A DNA stretch of 64,000 bases, from assembly GCF_030816915.1 (NCBI RefSeq), contig NZ_JAUSYN010000002.1:6337501-6401500 (forward strand). The letters run 5' to 3'. Of this stretch, positions 27,392-36,142 are shown one piece after another. Within the stretch, counting starts at the first letter, position 1. Every line of letters begins with the position of its first letter. The notes beneath the pieces were generated by a model that was not told where the DNA came from, searched no databases, and saw nothing but the letters and a program-made list of their open reading frames with translations. The position numbers were made by a program, and so were the translations under genes. The stretch is from Streptomyces sp. B3I8 (GTDB lineage: Bacteria > Actinomycetota > Actinomycetes > Streptomycetales > Streptomycetaceae).

Positions 27392-28564
27392 TCAGCCGCG
27401 GCGGCGCCCGGCGGTGGCCGCCAGGGCCTCGCGCAGCGCTTCCGGCGTCCACTCCTCGCGAACCGCGCGCCGGACCAGGTCCGCCTGCGAGGGCGGGGCC
27501 AGGCCGTCCACCGGCGGGTCGAGGTCCAGGTCGGTGGGGAAGGGGTAACCCTCGGCACAGGCGGCGACGACCCGGTCCAGCCACTCCCCGTCCGCGCCCG
27601 CCGCCTTCCGCTTCAGCAGCACCGGATACACCGCGTTCACCACGGCCTCGCGGTCCACTCTCTCCATGGCCCGGCCGAACGCCGACGAGATCTGCAGCAG
27701 ATTCGCCATGCGCCGGACGTCCGCCGACCGGTTGGCGCCGGCCGCGTGGAACAGCGCCGGGTTGAAGAAGACCGCGTCCCCCTTGGCGAGCGGGAGCTGG
27801 ACGTGGTGGGCGTCGAAGTAGGCGCGGAACTCCGGCAGCCGCCAGGCCAGATAGCCCGGCTCGTAGCGCTGTGAATACGGCAGGTAGAGCGTCGGTCCCG
27901 ACTCGACCGGCATGTCGCGGTGCGCCACCGCGCCCTGCAGGGTGAGCACGGGGGAGAGGCGGTGGACGTGCGCCGGGTACGCGGCCGCGGCGTCGGCCGA
28001 CAGGAAGCCCAGGTGGTAGTCGCGGTGCGGCGACTGGGCGGTGCCACCGGGATTGACCTGGTTGAGCTGCGAGGTGATCTGGTAATTGGGGCCCAGCCAC
28101 GCCTCGCACACCTGCGCGAGAACCTCGTTGGCGTAGTAGTCCGCGAACACCTCGGGGTCCTGCCGGGCCAGTTTCTCCAGCGCGTTCCACACCCGGTCGT
28201 TGGCGCCCGGCGCGGCGAAGTGGTCGCCCGCGAGGGTGCCGGCCGCGCGCTGCGCGTCGATCACCGCCTCGAAGGCCGCGGTGGCCCGGTCCACGACCGA
28301 GGCGTCCGGGAAGGCGTTCCGGAAGACGGCGACCCCCGGCCCGTCGGTCAGTGCGCGCACCACCTCCTCCGACACCGCCCGCCGCTCGGCCCTCCCCGCG
28401 GCACGCAGCCGGTCACCGTCATAGAAGAGGACGTTGTCCACCACCCCGGCGGCGTGGGGATGGTCGGCCGGATCGGTGGTGCGCTCCACCAGGGCACGGA
28501 AGACGGCGAGGTCGCAGTCCTGCTCGGACAGCCACGAGCTGCGCACGGGGGTGGCGTGGGACAT
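27392..28564 (-). CDS. Phytanoyl-CoA dioxygenase (PhyH) family protein
   Basis: 390 aa from ATG 28564 with AGGAAAGGA upstream. It belongs to the Fe(II)/2-oxoglutarate oxygenase superfamily: HxD in SPHRDYHLGF and the distal His in FFNPALFHAAGANRS, followed by Arg for 2-oxoglutarate. Expected reaction: hydroxylation of a small substrate with 2-oxoglutarate and O2. It is first in the operon and divergent from the LacI-type gene across 139 nt, the likely control region. Confidence 0.87.
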   Translation of the reverse strand: MSHATPVRSSWLSEQDCDLAVFRALVERTTDPADHPHAAGVVDNVLFYDGDRLRAAGRAERRAVSEEVVRALTDGPGVAVFRNAFPDASVVDRATAAFEAVIDAQRAAGTLAGDHFAAPGANDRVWNALEKLARQDPEVFADYYANEVLAQVCEAWLGPNYQITSQLNQVNPGGTAQSPHRDYHLGFLSADAAAAYPAHVHRLSPVLTLQGAVAHRDMPVESGPTLYLPYSQRYEPGYLAWRLPEFRAYFDAHHVQLPLAKGDAVFFNPALFHAAGANRSADVRRMANLLQISSAFGRAMERVDREAVVNAVYPVLLKRKAAGADGEWLDRVVAACAEGYPFPTDLDLDPPVDGLAPPSQADLVRRAVREEWTPEALREALAATAGRRRG

Positions 28565-28703
28565 CGGCGTCCTTTCCTGACCGAGGGGCGACGGGACGCC
28601 CGATCACTGCCATTCTGGGCAGCGCGGACCCCTCGGGCAACCAGCAGAGAACCCTCAAAAACCCCTCAGCCGCCCCGGAGCGAATCCCTAGGAGACCCCT
28701 GAG

Positions 28704-29765
28704 ATGCCCCACCCGTACCCGTTGCGTGAGATCGCCCGTCAGGCGGGGCTCAGCGAGGCCACCGTCGACCGTGTCCTCAACGAACGCGGGGGAGTGCGCC
28801 CCGGCACCGCGCGCGAGGTGCACCGGGCCGTCGCCGAGCTCGACCGGCAGCGGACGCAGGTCGGACTGGTCGGCCGCACCTTCATGATCGACATCGTGAT
28901 GCAGGCGCCGGAACGGTTCTCCTCCGCCGTGCGCGCCGCCCTGGAGGCCGAACTGCCCCTGCTCCAGCCCGCGGTGCTGCGCTGCCGCTTCCATCTGCGC
29001 GAGACCGGACCCGTGGCGGAACTCGTCGCCACCCTGGACCGGATCGCCCGGCGCGGCTCCCGGGGCGTGCTGCTGAAGGCACCCGACGTGCCCGAGGTCA
29101 CCGCCGCCGCCGGACGGCTCACGGCGGCCGGCGTCCCGGTCGTGACCCTCGCCACCGACCTGCCCGCGGCCGACCGGCTCGCCTACGTCGGCATCGACAA
29201 CCGGGCGGCCGGCGCGACGGCCGCGTACCTGACCGCGCAGTGGCTCGGCGACCGCCCCGGCAGTGTGCTGATCAGTCTGAGCAGCGGCTTCATGCGCAAC
29301 GAGGAGGAGCGCGAGATGGGCTTCCGCGGCACCCTGCGCAGCCTGCGGCCCCGGCACGCGCTGGTCGAGATCGACGAGGGGCAGGGGCTGGACGCCGCCC
29401 AGTACCACCTCGTCCGGGACGCGCTCGCCCGCGATCCGGAGATCCGCGCGGTCTACTCGATCGGCGGCGGCAACGTGGCCACGCTGGAGGCGTTCGAGGC
29501 GGCGGGCCGCGAGTGCGCGGTGTTCGTCGCGCACGACCTCGACCAGGACAACACCCGGCTGCTGGCCGCGCACCGGCTCTCCGCGGTCCTCCACCACGAC
29601 CTGCGCCAGGACATGCGCCAGGCCTGCCGGATCGTCCTGCGGGCCCACGGGGCACTGCCCCCGGCGGGGCCCGTGCGGCCGTCGGCGATCCAGGTGGTGA
29701 CGCCGTACAACATGCCGCCGGAGGCCGGGGACGCCGCCGGGGTCCTGGCCGGCGGCCCCGCTTGA
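28704..29765 (+). CDS. LacI-type transcriptional regulator
   Basis: 353 aa from ATG 28704. The LacI headpiece is at residues 7-35 (LREIARQAGLSEATVDRVLNER), and a periplasmic-binding-like effector domain runs to the end (GSVLISLSSGFMRNEEEREMGF, FVAHDLDQDN). The effector part resembles sugar- or inositol-binding members. It is divergent from the PhyH-SDR-Gfo/Idh operon and is most simply its repressor. The shared 139 nt contain several ACCCCTCA-like runs but no clear LacI palindrome. It ends 93 nt before tRNA-Pro copy 3. Confidence 0.9.
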   Translation: MPHPYPLREIARQAGLSEATVDRVLNERGGVRPGTAREVHRAVAELDRQRTQVGLVGRTFMIDIVMQAPERFSSAVRAALEAELPLLQPAVLRCRFHLRETGPVAELVATLDRIARRGSRGVLLKAPDVPEVTAAAGRLTAAGVPVVTLATDLPAADRLAYVGIDNRAAGATAAYLTAQWLGDRPGSVLISLSSGFMRNEEEREMGFRGTLRSLRPRHALVEIDEGQGLDAAQYHLVRDALARDPEIRAVYSIGGGNVATLEAFEAAGRECAVFVAHDLDQDNTRLLAAHRLSAVLHHDLRQDMRQACRIVLRAHGALPPAGPVRPSAIQVVTPYNMPPEAGDAAGVLAGGPA

Positions 29766-29787
29766 GCCGGGCGCCCACGGCCGGGAA

Positions 29788-29817
29788 TTGGGACGCGGTG
29801 CGCCCGTACGGTAGGGT
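29788..29817 (+). promoter_or_regulatory. Promoter of tRNA-Pro copy 3
   Basis: -35 TTGGGA (29788-29793), 18-bp spacer and -10 TAGGGT (29812-29817), 41 nt before the tRNA. This is the clearest promoter of the three tRNA copies. Confidence 0.55.
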
Positions 29818-29858
29818 TGACCTGCGTGATCGCGCGGGCAGCCCGCGCCGGACGCGAC

Positions 29859-29932
<74 letters not shown>

Positions 29933-29951
29933 CTGGAGACGGTCGCAGGTC

Positions 29952-29985
29952 AGGGCCGGTTTCGGAGGAATCCGAAACCGGCCCT
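29952..29985 (+). terminator. Terminator of tRNA-Pro copy 3
   Basis: A perfect 15-bp stem AGGGCCGGTTTCGGA / TCCGAAACCGGCCCT with loop GGAA, 19 nt past the tRNA. It nearly matches the hairpin behind copy 1. Confidence 0.88.
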
Positions 29986-29988
29986 TCG

Positions 29989-30378
29989 TCATTCTTGGGG
30001 ACCAGCTGGGGACCGGTTGGGGACCGGCGCCCTTGACCGTGGCCAGTGGGTCACGACGATCGGGCTCGGCAGGGAGCGCGGTGCGCGCAGGACGCCGAGG
30101 TGGGCGGAGAGCGCTGCCCCGGCGGCCGTGATCCTGTGTACGTCCCGGTGCGGGCAGCGCTGGGTGGTGGTCAGGGAGCCGTGGCCGGCGATGCGTCGCA
30201 GGACGTGTACCTGGACCTGGGCGTCGGCGAACCAGGTCAGTCCGGTGTGCCGGAGGTCGTGACGGCGTGGGTGCTCGTAGCCGAGTTTGGTGACCACGTC
30301 GTCCCGGTGTGTGGCGTCGCGCAGGACGGCGGTGGGGATTCGTCCGCCGCGCGGGCCGGTGAACAGGGCGGGCATCGG
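29989..30378 (-). pseudogene. Tyrosine-recombinase (integrase) C-terminal remnant
   Basis: About 130 codons of an integrase catalytic domain remain: LFTGPRGGRIPTAVLRDATH, then RRHDLRHTGLTWFADAQVQV with the H-x-L-R-H box, then RRIAGHGSLTTTQRCPHRDV. The family has QRYLHPD at the last position, so the nucleophilic Tyr is replaced by Cys. Upstream of about 30,378 the similarity stops, so the N-terminal two thirds are gone. The remnant is inactive by sequence. Its stop codon faces the tRNA, as in pSAM2-like elements. Confidence 0.85.
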
Positions 30379-30595
30379 GATTCGGGCCGACGGCCTGGGC
30401 GCCGGCCGTCGAGGCGGAGAAAGCGCTTCGATCCGACCTCGATTCGAACCGCGCTGCTCGGAGGTGGACACGACGTCTGCCGCCAGTGCGGAGCCAGGCG
30501 TACGAGGGCGGGCGGAGCTGCCGGAGCAGGGCCGAGGAGGGCGCGGTGGACGGGGCATCCCGACCGGCCGCCGCGCCCCCACCGGACGGGGTGCG

Positions 30596-31969
30596 TCACT
30601 CGGCTCGGTTCTGGAGTCCACGAGGGCTGAGTGGCACGGCAACCGCGGAGGCGGCCTTCGGGGTGCGGCCGTCTTGGGTGCGGGCGTCATGGTCGAGGCC
30701 GCGGCCGGATGTCTCCGGCCCCATGGCCAGCGCCGCGAGAGTGATGAGGGACAGCAGGGCCATGTAGACCACGATGGGCCACCAGTGGTCGGCCCATGCG
30801 TAAAGAACGGTGGCGATGAAGGGTGACAGGCCCCCTGCGACTACGGACCCGATCTCCCTGGCGAAGGCGAAGCCGGTCAGCCTGAACTCGGTGTCGAAGA
30901 GCTCCGCGTACCAAGCCGCCTGAGGCGCGAGCATCGCCGGATAGACGAGCCCGAGGCCGACGACGAAGGCGCCGACCACCGCGACGGAGTCGGTGGTGCC
31001 GACCAGGAGGAAGAACGGGACGAGCCACAGCAGGGAGAGTGCGGCACCGGCCGCGTACACGGGGCGGCGCCCCCAGCGATCGCTGAGCCAACCGTAGAAC
31101 GGAACGGTGGCCAGTTGTACGGCGGAAGCGGTCATGACCGCGACCAGGCCGAGGGAGTCGCCGAGGCCCAGCGTGGTGGAGATGTAGGCGACCCCGAAGA
31201 CGGGGAAGAGGTACGCGAAGCCGTTCTCCCCCATCCGTGTGCCGATCACGATGAAGAAGCTGCGGGGATGCCGCCGCAACGCCGCGAACAGGGGCGACGG
31301 CTGCCGCTCCGACTCCTGGACGGCCGTGAACGCCTCCGGTTCCTGCACCCGTCGGCGCACCAGGTAGCCGACGGCCACACAGACCGCACCGAGCAGGAAG
31401 GGGATGCGCCAGCCCCAGGCCTCGAAGGCGCTTGTCGGCATCAACATGAACAGCGCGAAGACGCCGTTGGCGAGGAGAGTCCCCACGGCGAAACCGAGGG
31501 GTGCGGCCGATCCGGCAAGACCTCGGCGCCCGGGATCGGCGTGCTCCACCGACAGCACCACGGCTCCCGCGTACTCACCACCGGCGCCGAAGCCCTGCAC
31601 CAGCCTCAGCAGCACCAGTAGCGCGGGAGCGAGCGGGCCGAGGGTCGCGTAGGTGGGCAGCAGGCCGATCAGCGTGGTGGCGCCGCCCATCAGCAGCAAG
31701 GTCAGCACCAGGACCCTCTTGCGGCCCATCCGGTCACCCAGCCGCCCCAGCACGAGCCCGCCCAATGGCCTGGCCACGAAACCGACGGCATAGGTGGCGA
31801 GGGCGGCAAGGGTGCCGGTCACCGGGTTGTCAGTGGGGAAGAACGCCGAGTTGAGGACGATCGCGGCGGCTGTGCCGTAGATGATGAAGTCGTACCACTC
31901 CAGGACTGTGCCCACGAGGGCGGCCGCGGCCGCTCTTCTGGCGTGCGGATTCCGCGACGGCTCATTCAT
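30596..31969 (-). CDS. MFS transporter, metabolite:H+ symporter (MHS) family
   Basis: 457 aa from ATG 31969, which overlaps the dehydratase stop by 8 nt (translational coupling). The first segment has the MHS signature VGTVLEWYDFIIYGTAA, followed by GRLGDRMGRKRVL and a second half SDRWGRRPVY, with twelve predicted membrane helices. MHS proteins import dicarboxylates, shikimate, osmolytes or other acids. It probably imports the acid handled by the dehydratase and FAD oxidoreductase of the same operon. The compound itself is unknown. Confidence 0.92.
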   Translation of the reverse strand: MNEPSRNPHARRAAAAALVGTVLEWYDFIIYGTAAAIVLNSAFFPTDNPVTGTLAALATYAVGFVARPLGGLVLGRLGDRMGRKRVLVLTLLLMGGATTLIGLLPTYATLGPLAPALLVLLRLVQGFGAGGEYAGAVVLSVEHADPGRRGLAGSAAPLGFAVGTLLANGVFALFMLMPTSAFEAWGWRIPFLLGAVCVAVGYLVRRRVQEPEAFTAVQESERQPSPLFAALRRHPRSFFIVIGTRMGENGFAYLFPVFGVAYISTTLGLGDSLGLVAVMTASAVQLATVPFYGWLSDRWGRRPVYAAGAALSLLWLVPFFLLVGTTDSVAVVGAFVVGLGLVYPAMLAPQAAWYAELFDTEFRLTGFAFAREIGSVVAGGLSPFIATVLYAWADHWWPIVVYMALLSLITLAALAMGPETSGRGLDHDARTQDGRTPKAASAVAVPLSPRGLQNRAE

Positions 31970-33722
31970 CGGAGCTCTCCCGTCCCAGCGGGGCCGGGCG
32001 GCGCAGTACTGCCCCCTGCTGGACCGGGCCGACGAGAGCGGCGTACTGGCCGAGCCAGCCCCGTTCCTCTTCCGGCCGGCCGGCTGTCACCGGACTGCCA
32101 TGCCTGAGGGGCGAGACGTCGATGAGCCGGGCGTCGAGGTCGATGCTGATGGTGTCACCTGCCTCGACGCCGGCGAGGGGGCCGCCGTCCGCAGCCTCCG
32201 GCATGACCTGTCCGACGACCAGTCCGTGGTTGAGGCCGGAGAGCTCGCCATCGGTGACCACTGCGACCTGGCCACCGAGGCCGGCGCCATTGAGGGCGGC
32301 GACGAAGCTTGCGGCGAACACCGTGCCCGGACCGCCGCGGGGACCCATACCGCGCAGGATGATCACTTCACCGGGCTGGATGCCGTTCTCCCCGAGGGCA
32401 CTGATGGCCTCGTCCTCGGAGGCGAACACGTTGGCCTTCCCGGAGAACTGGCGTCGGGCGTCGCCGGCGCCCGCGACCTTGACGATGGCACCGTCCGGCG
32501 CGAGAGAGCCGCGCATGATGAGCAGTCCGGGTTCGTCGCGGACCGGATCGTCGAGCCGGCGCAGAATCTGACCGTCCGCCTCGGATGCCTCGCGTGCGAG
32601 TTCACCGACAGTGCGGCCGGAGACGGTGCGGGCGCCCTGGTCGAGGCGGGGCAGGAGCGTACGCAGAACGGTCTGCACACCTCCGACTCGGTCGAGATCC
32701 CAGACCTGATGGGGTCCGTTGGGCCGGATGGTGGCGAGCTGGACGGCGCTGCGTCCTCGCTCCTCGAAGGCGGCGACCACATCCATGTCGAGGTCCGCCT
32801 CGTTGGCGACGGCCGCGAGGTGCCGCACGCAGTTGACGGATCCGCCCAATGCCAGTGCCACTTCGATGGCGTTGCCGACGGCCTCGCGGGTGAGGACCTT
32901 ACGGGCGGTCAGGCCTTCGGCCACCATGTCGACGATGCGGGTGCCGGCCTCCGCGGCCCGGGCGCGCATGGGTACGGAGTCGGCTCGGGTGGGCGCCGAG
33001 CCTGGGATGGTCATGCCGAGGGACTCCGCGAGGATGTGCATGGTGTTGGCCGTGGCCAGCCCCGCGCAGACTCCGGGACCTTTGATGGCCGAGTCGGCGA
33101 GCCGGCCCAGTTCCTCGGTGGTCATGCGTCCGGACTTCACGGCACCGACCGACTCGTAGACGGTATCGATGTCGACAGAGCAGCCGGCGTGCTGTCCACC
33201 CTGTTGGTAGCCGCCGATGACGAGGATCGAGGGGAGGTCGAGGCGCGCGGAGGCCATCAGGTGGGCCGGGGTGGTCTTGTCGCAGGAGGAGAGGCACACC
33301 ATTCCGTCGAGGGAAGCTCCTTCGACGGCGGCCTCGATGTCGTTGACGATGAGGTCGCGCGTGGGCATGAGATAACGCCCCTTGCGGCCGGCGCTGGTGA
33401 CGAAGTCGCTCGGGGCGACCGTCCTGATCTCCAGGGGCAGTCCCCCTGCTTCCCAGATCGCCTCGGAGACGACGTCGACGATGCCGTCGAGGTGGGCGAA
33501 GCACACGGAGAGCTTGGACGAGGTGTTGACCACGGCGATCTTCGGGCGCTCCTGGTCCTCCGGGGCGTGTCCCATCGACGTCCACTGCGCCCTGCGTACG
33601 GCCCACCTCGTGCTGCCGGGCGTGAAGTTGCTGCGCAGGCGGCCGGGGCTGCCGCGGTCCTCGTCGGGCAGCGGGCGACGTTCGGTGGGGTGGGCCGGGC
33701 TGTGCTGGCTGGTGGAGGACAT
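31962..33722 (-). CDS. IlvD/Edd-family dehydratase (sugar-acid or dihydroxy-acid)
   Basis: 586 aa. Cluster ligands are Cys74 (SVCFAHLD), Cys147 (SSCDKTTP) and Cys219 (GPGVCAG), with spacing like [2Fe-2S] sugar-acid dehydratases; Asp148 and Lys149 match the Mg site with its carbamylated Lys. It removes water from a dihydroxy acid to give a 2-keto acid. The placement with an MHS transporter, a FAD oxidoreductase and a GntR regulator, away from ilv genes, argues for sugar-acid breakdown rather than branched-chain amino acid synthesis. Start ATG 33722. Confidence 0.9.
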   Translation of the reverse strand: MSSTSQHSPAHPTERRPLPDEDRGSPGRLRSNFTPGSTRWAVRRAQWTSMGHAPEDQERPKIAVVNTSSKLSVCFAHLDGIVDVVSEAIWEAGGLPLEIRTVAPSDFVTSAGRKGRYLMPTRDLIVNDIEAAVEGASLDGMVCLSSCDKTTPAHLMASARLDLPSILVIGGYQQGGQHAGCSVDIDTVYESVGAVKSGRMTTEELGRLADSAIKGPGVCAGLATANTMHILAESLGMTIPGSAPTRADSVPMRARAAEAGTRIVDMVAEGLTARKVLTREAVGNAIEVALALGGSVNCVRHLAAVANEADLDMDVVAAFEERGRSAVQLATIRPNGPHQVWDLDRVGGVQTVLRTLLPRLDQGARTVSGRTVGELAREASEADGQILRRLDDPVRDEPGLLIMRGSLAPDGAIVKVAGAGDARRQFSGKANVFASEDEAISALGENGIQPGEVIILRGMGPRGGPGTVFAASFVAALNGAGLGGQVAVVTDGELSGLNHGLVVGQVMPEAADGGPLAGVEAGDTISIDLDARLIDVSPLRHGSPVTAGRPEEERGWLGQYAALVGPVQQGAVLRRPAPLGRESSDE

Positions 33723-33750
33723 GGCGGCGGCTCTCTCTCAAGCGTGTACG

Positions 33751-33817
33751 GGGTGTGTGAGCGGGCGGCTACGGGTGTGTGAAGGGGCGGCTACGGGGTG
33801 GGTGAGCGGGCGGGTAC
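33751..33817. repeat. 22-nt imperfect tandem repeat, three units
   Basis: Three units of about 22 nt (33751-33772, 33773-33794, 33795-33817), consensus GGGTGTGTGAGCGGGCGGCTAC, fill the gap between the FAD gene stop and the dehydratase start. The repeat lies in the 5' region of the dehydratase within the operon. Confidence 0.8.
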
Positions 33818-33832
33818 GGGGCCGGAGGTCGG

Positions 33833-35206
33833 TCACAGGTCACTTCCGGCCAGGCGCATCCGTGCACGCACGTCCTGGCCGTCGAGACGGCGGTAGGGGG
33901 TGTCGGTCTCCAGGGACATGAGGGTGGCCGCGGCTGCCGCATGGCCGTACTCGAAGCACTGGGCGGTGACACGGGCGGAGGCGAGCGCCTCGTGCTGGGC
34001 GCTCAGGCAGCGGCCGGCGACGATGACGTTCTCCCCGGTGCGGGGGACGAGTGCCTGATAGGGCACCTCGTAGAAGTCGTCGTAGAGCCAGGTCAGCTTC
34101 GGGTGGTCGCCGCTGTGCAGCTCGATCGGCCACGCGGAGCGGACCACGCCGTCGGGACGCTTGCGGCACGCGACCACGTCGTCGTTGCGGAGGGTGTCGA
34201 CCCCGACGATGCTGCGTGTCTGCCGGATACCCGCCTCGACGCCGGTGTCGACCACGAAGGAGTTCTCACAGCCGGGCAGGTTGGCCCGCAGGAACGTCTC
34301 GTACTCACGTACCTGGCGGCGGCCGTAGAGCTCGGCTTCCGTGAAGTCCTCGGGGTCGATGACGTTCAGCATCCTGCCGTCACGGCCGATGAGGCGGGTG
34401 GCGTTGACCAGGAGTTCACCGGGGCGCGGCGTGCGGAAGATCCATATCTTGGAACGTGGGAGGTCGGCCCCCCGCTCTCGGGCCTGTTCGAGGGCTTCTG
34501 TCACCTCGGGCGGGCAGATGGTGTCGGGGCCGTAGTAGTCCTCGTACGCGTCGGTGTCGACGTTGCCGAGCCGGAAGAACATGGTCGGGTTCTGGATGGC
34601 GCCGTCGTCTCCGAAGAAGGTGGCACCGCCGGCGCGAGCCACGACGGCGGCATCGCCGGAGGCGTCGATCACACGGCGTGCCCGGACGACCGAGCGGCCG
34701 GCATTGGACTCCACCACCACGCCGCGCAACGTGTCACCGTCCATGACCGGTGCGATGACTCCGGTGTGGAACAGCAGGCGGACGCCGGCTGTCTCCAGCA
34801 GGGCGTCGGCGGTTTCCCGCCACACCAGCGGGTCGTGGGCCTCGGTCCACGTCTTGCCGTACCGCTGCGGGTCGGTGAGTCCGCCGCGCCTGCGCAGTTC
34901 GGAGCGGAAACGGTCGGTGAAGCCCTGGACGAGACGCTCCGGGGCGCGGGGGGCTTCCGAGGCCAGGTACAGGCCGCAGATGGTGCCGGACATGCCGGCG
35001 ACCGCCGCCCCTCCGGCGAAGCCGTACTTCTCCACCAGGACGACGGTGCAACCGGCTTCGGCCGCGATCGTCGCTGCGGCGACCCCGGCCGCACCGGCTC
35101 CCACCACTACGACGTCCACATCGGCCAGCAATGGCAGCGCCTCAGCGTCGATGTCCGAGGTGTCCAACCGCCAGGCGGGGAACTCCCGCTGCGATGTATT
35201 ACTCAT
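33833..35206 (-). CDS. FAD-dependent oxidoreductase
   Basis: 457 aa from ATG 35206. The FAD-binding motif VVVGAGAAGVAAATIAAEAG is followed by GFAGGAAVAGMSGTICGLY, typical of the FAD_oxidored (Pfam 12831) group, and the C-terminal FAD contact VAGRCLSAQHEALASAR. The substrate is unknown; the operon suggests oxidation of a hydroxy acid or sugar acid. There is no Shine-Dalgarno; a -10-like TACAAC ends 6 nt before the ATG, pointing to a leaderless mRNA. It is first in the operon with the dehydratase and MHS transporter, and divergent from GntR. Confidence 0.88.
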   Translation of the reverse strand: MSNTSQREFPAWRLDTSDIDAEALPLLADVDVVVVGAGAAGVAAATIAAEAGCTVVLVEKYGFAGGAAVAGMSGTICGLYLASEAPRAPERLVQGFTDRFRSELRRRGGLTDPQRYGKTWTEAHDPLVWRETADALLETAGVRLLFHTGVIAPVMDGDTLRGVVVESNAGRSVVRARRVIDASGDAAVVARAGGATFFGDDGAIQNPTMFFRLGNVDTDAYEDYYGPDTICPPEVTEALEQARERGADLPRSKIWIFRTPRPGELLVNATRLIGRDGRMLNVIDPEDFTEAELYGRRQVREYETFLRANLPGCENSFVVDTGVEAGIRQTRSIVGVDTLRNDDVVACRKRPDGVVRSAWPIELHSGDHPKLTWLYDDFYEVPYQALVPRTGENVIVAGRCLSAQHEALASARVTAQCFEYGHAAAAATLMSLETDTPYRRLDGQDVRARMRLAGSDL

Positions 35207-35242
35207 ATATCAGTTGTACATGACTAGAATGTTCGTTGTCTA
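35207..35242 (-). promoter_or_regulatory. Promoter and likely GntR operator between FAD gene and GntR
   Basis: On the minus strand: -35 TAGACA (35242-35237), 18-bp spacer and -10 TACAAC (35218-35213), with the ATG at 35206, consistent with leaderless transcription. The -10 overlaps an inverted repeat centred on TGTACA (CAGT-TGTACATG-ACT, 35211-35225), a natural site for the adjacent GntR protein. The assignment is inference. Confidence 0.45.
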
Positions 35243-35275
35243 CGTAGGCGCAGGCCGTGAACAAGAGGGAGCGTC

Positions 35276-35944
35276 GTGCAGCACCAGCCGAACAAGGCGG
35301 ACCAGGCTTATGAGCTCTTGGAAGAGAAGATCACCTTCCAGGAGCTGGCTCCTGGACAGCTCCTGTCGGAGGCGATGCTGATGGAACTCACCGGCTTGGG
35401 GCGGACGCCGGTGCGCGAGGCCTTGCAGCGCCTCGCCCGCGAGCGCATGGTCGAGATCCTTCCCCGCCGCGGAGTCTTCGTGGCCACGATCTCCACGGAG
35501 GAGCACTTCCGCCTGCTGCTCGAGCTCCGCCGCGCGATGGAGGACCTGGCGGTGCGGCTCGCCGTGTTTCGCGCGGAGACCCCGCAGAAGGAGTCGATGG
35601 TCGAACTGAGTGGCCGATTGGACGCCTTCGACGGTGACGACATGCGTGCCTTCGCGCTGCTGCTGAAGTCCGTTCACGGACTGGTCACGGCAGCGGCGCA
35701 CAACGATTACCTTCAGCTGGCCATGGCGCCGCTGCAGGCACTGTCCCGTCGCTTCTGGTTCGCCCATCTGCCGGACGTCACCACGCACCTGGCGCAGGCC
35801 GCCCGCATGCACAGCGCCATCCTGCAAGCGGTGGCCCACGGGGACGAGTCGGTCGCCGTAGCGGCGTCACACAGCCTGAACGATTACCTGATCGACGTGA
35901 CCTATCAGGCTCTGTCCGCACCACGCCGCACAGGTATCGGCTGA
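35276..35944 (+). CDS. GntR-family regulator, FadR/FCD type
   Basis: 222 aa from GTG 35276 with GAGGGAG upstream. The winged helix has ITFQELAPGQLLSEAMLMEL and GRTPVREALQRLARERMVE; the FCD-type C-terminal helical domain carries spaced His/Asp residues (LLKSVHGLVTAAAHND, AARMHSAILQAVAHGD) that usually bind a metal and a carboxylate effector. It is divergent from the FAD-dehydratase-transporter operon and probably represses it until the substrate acid is present. Confidence 0.92.
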   Translation: MQHQPNKADQAYELLEEKITFQELAPGQLLSEAMLMELTGLGRTPVREALQRLARERMVEILPRRGVFVATISTEEHFRLLLELRRAMEDLAVRLAVFRAETPQKESMVELSGRLDAFDGDDMRAFALLLKSVHGLVTAAAHNDYLQLAMAPLQALSRRFWFAHLPDVTTHLAQAARMHSAILQAVAHGDESVAVAASHSLNDYLIDVTYQALSAPRRTGIG

Positions 35945-36142
35945 CCTGCGTCCGCGGCATCTGGAGAGTGCCGTCCCGCAGGAAGCTGAGCCGGTTGGCC
36001 ATCGCCGCGGCCAACGACCGCGGCACGGTGCTCGACGAAGTGTCCCGCGGTTCGGCCCGCACCCCGACCGCCCACGCGTCTTCTCGCACCAACGCAGATG
36101 ACCAGATCGGTCTCGACGGTCAGCACGGGCTGGTCGACTGGC

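Noticed and set aside
28565..28703. ACCCCTCA-like runs as operator for the LacI protein at 28,704
   Set aside because: The repeats are not palindromic and lack the central CG of LacI sites; too weak to call.
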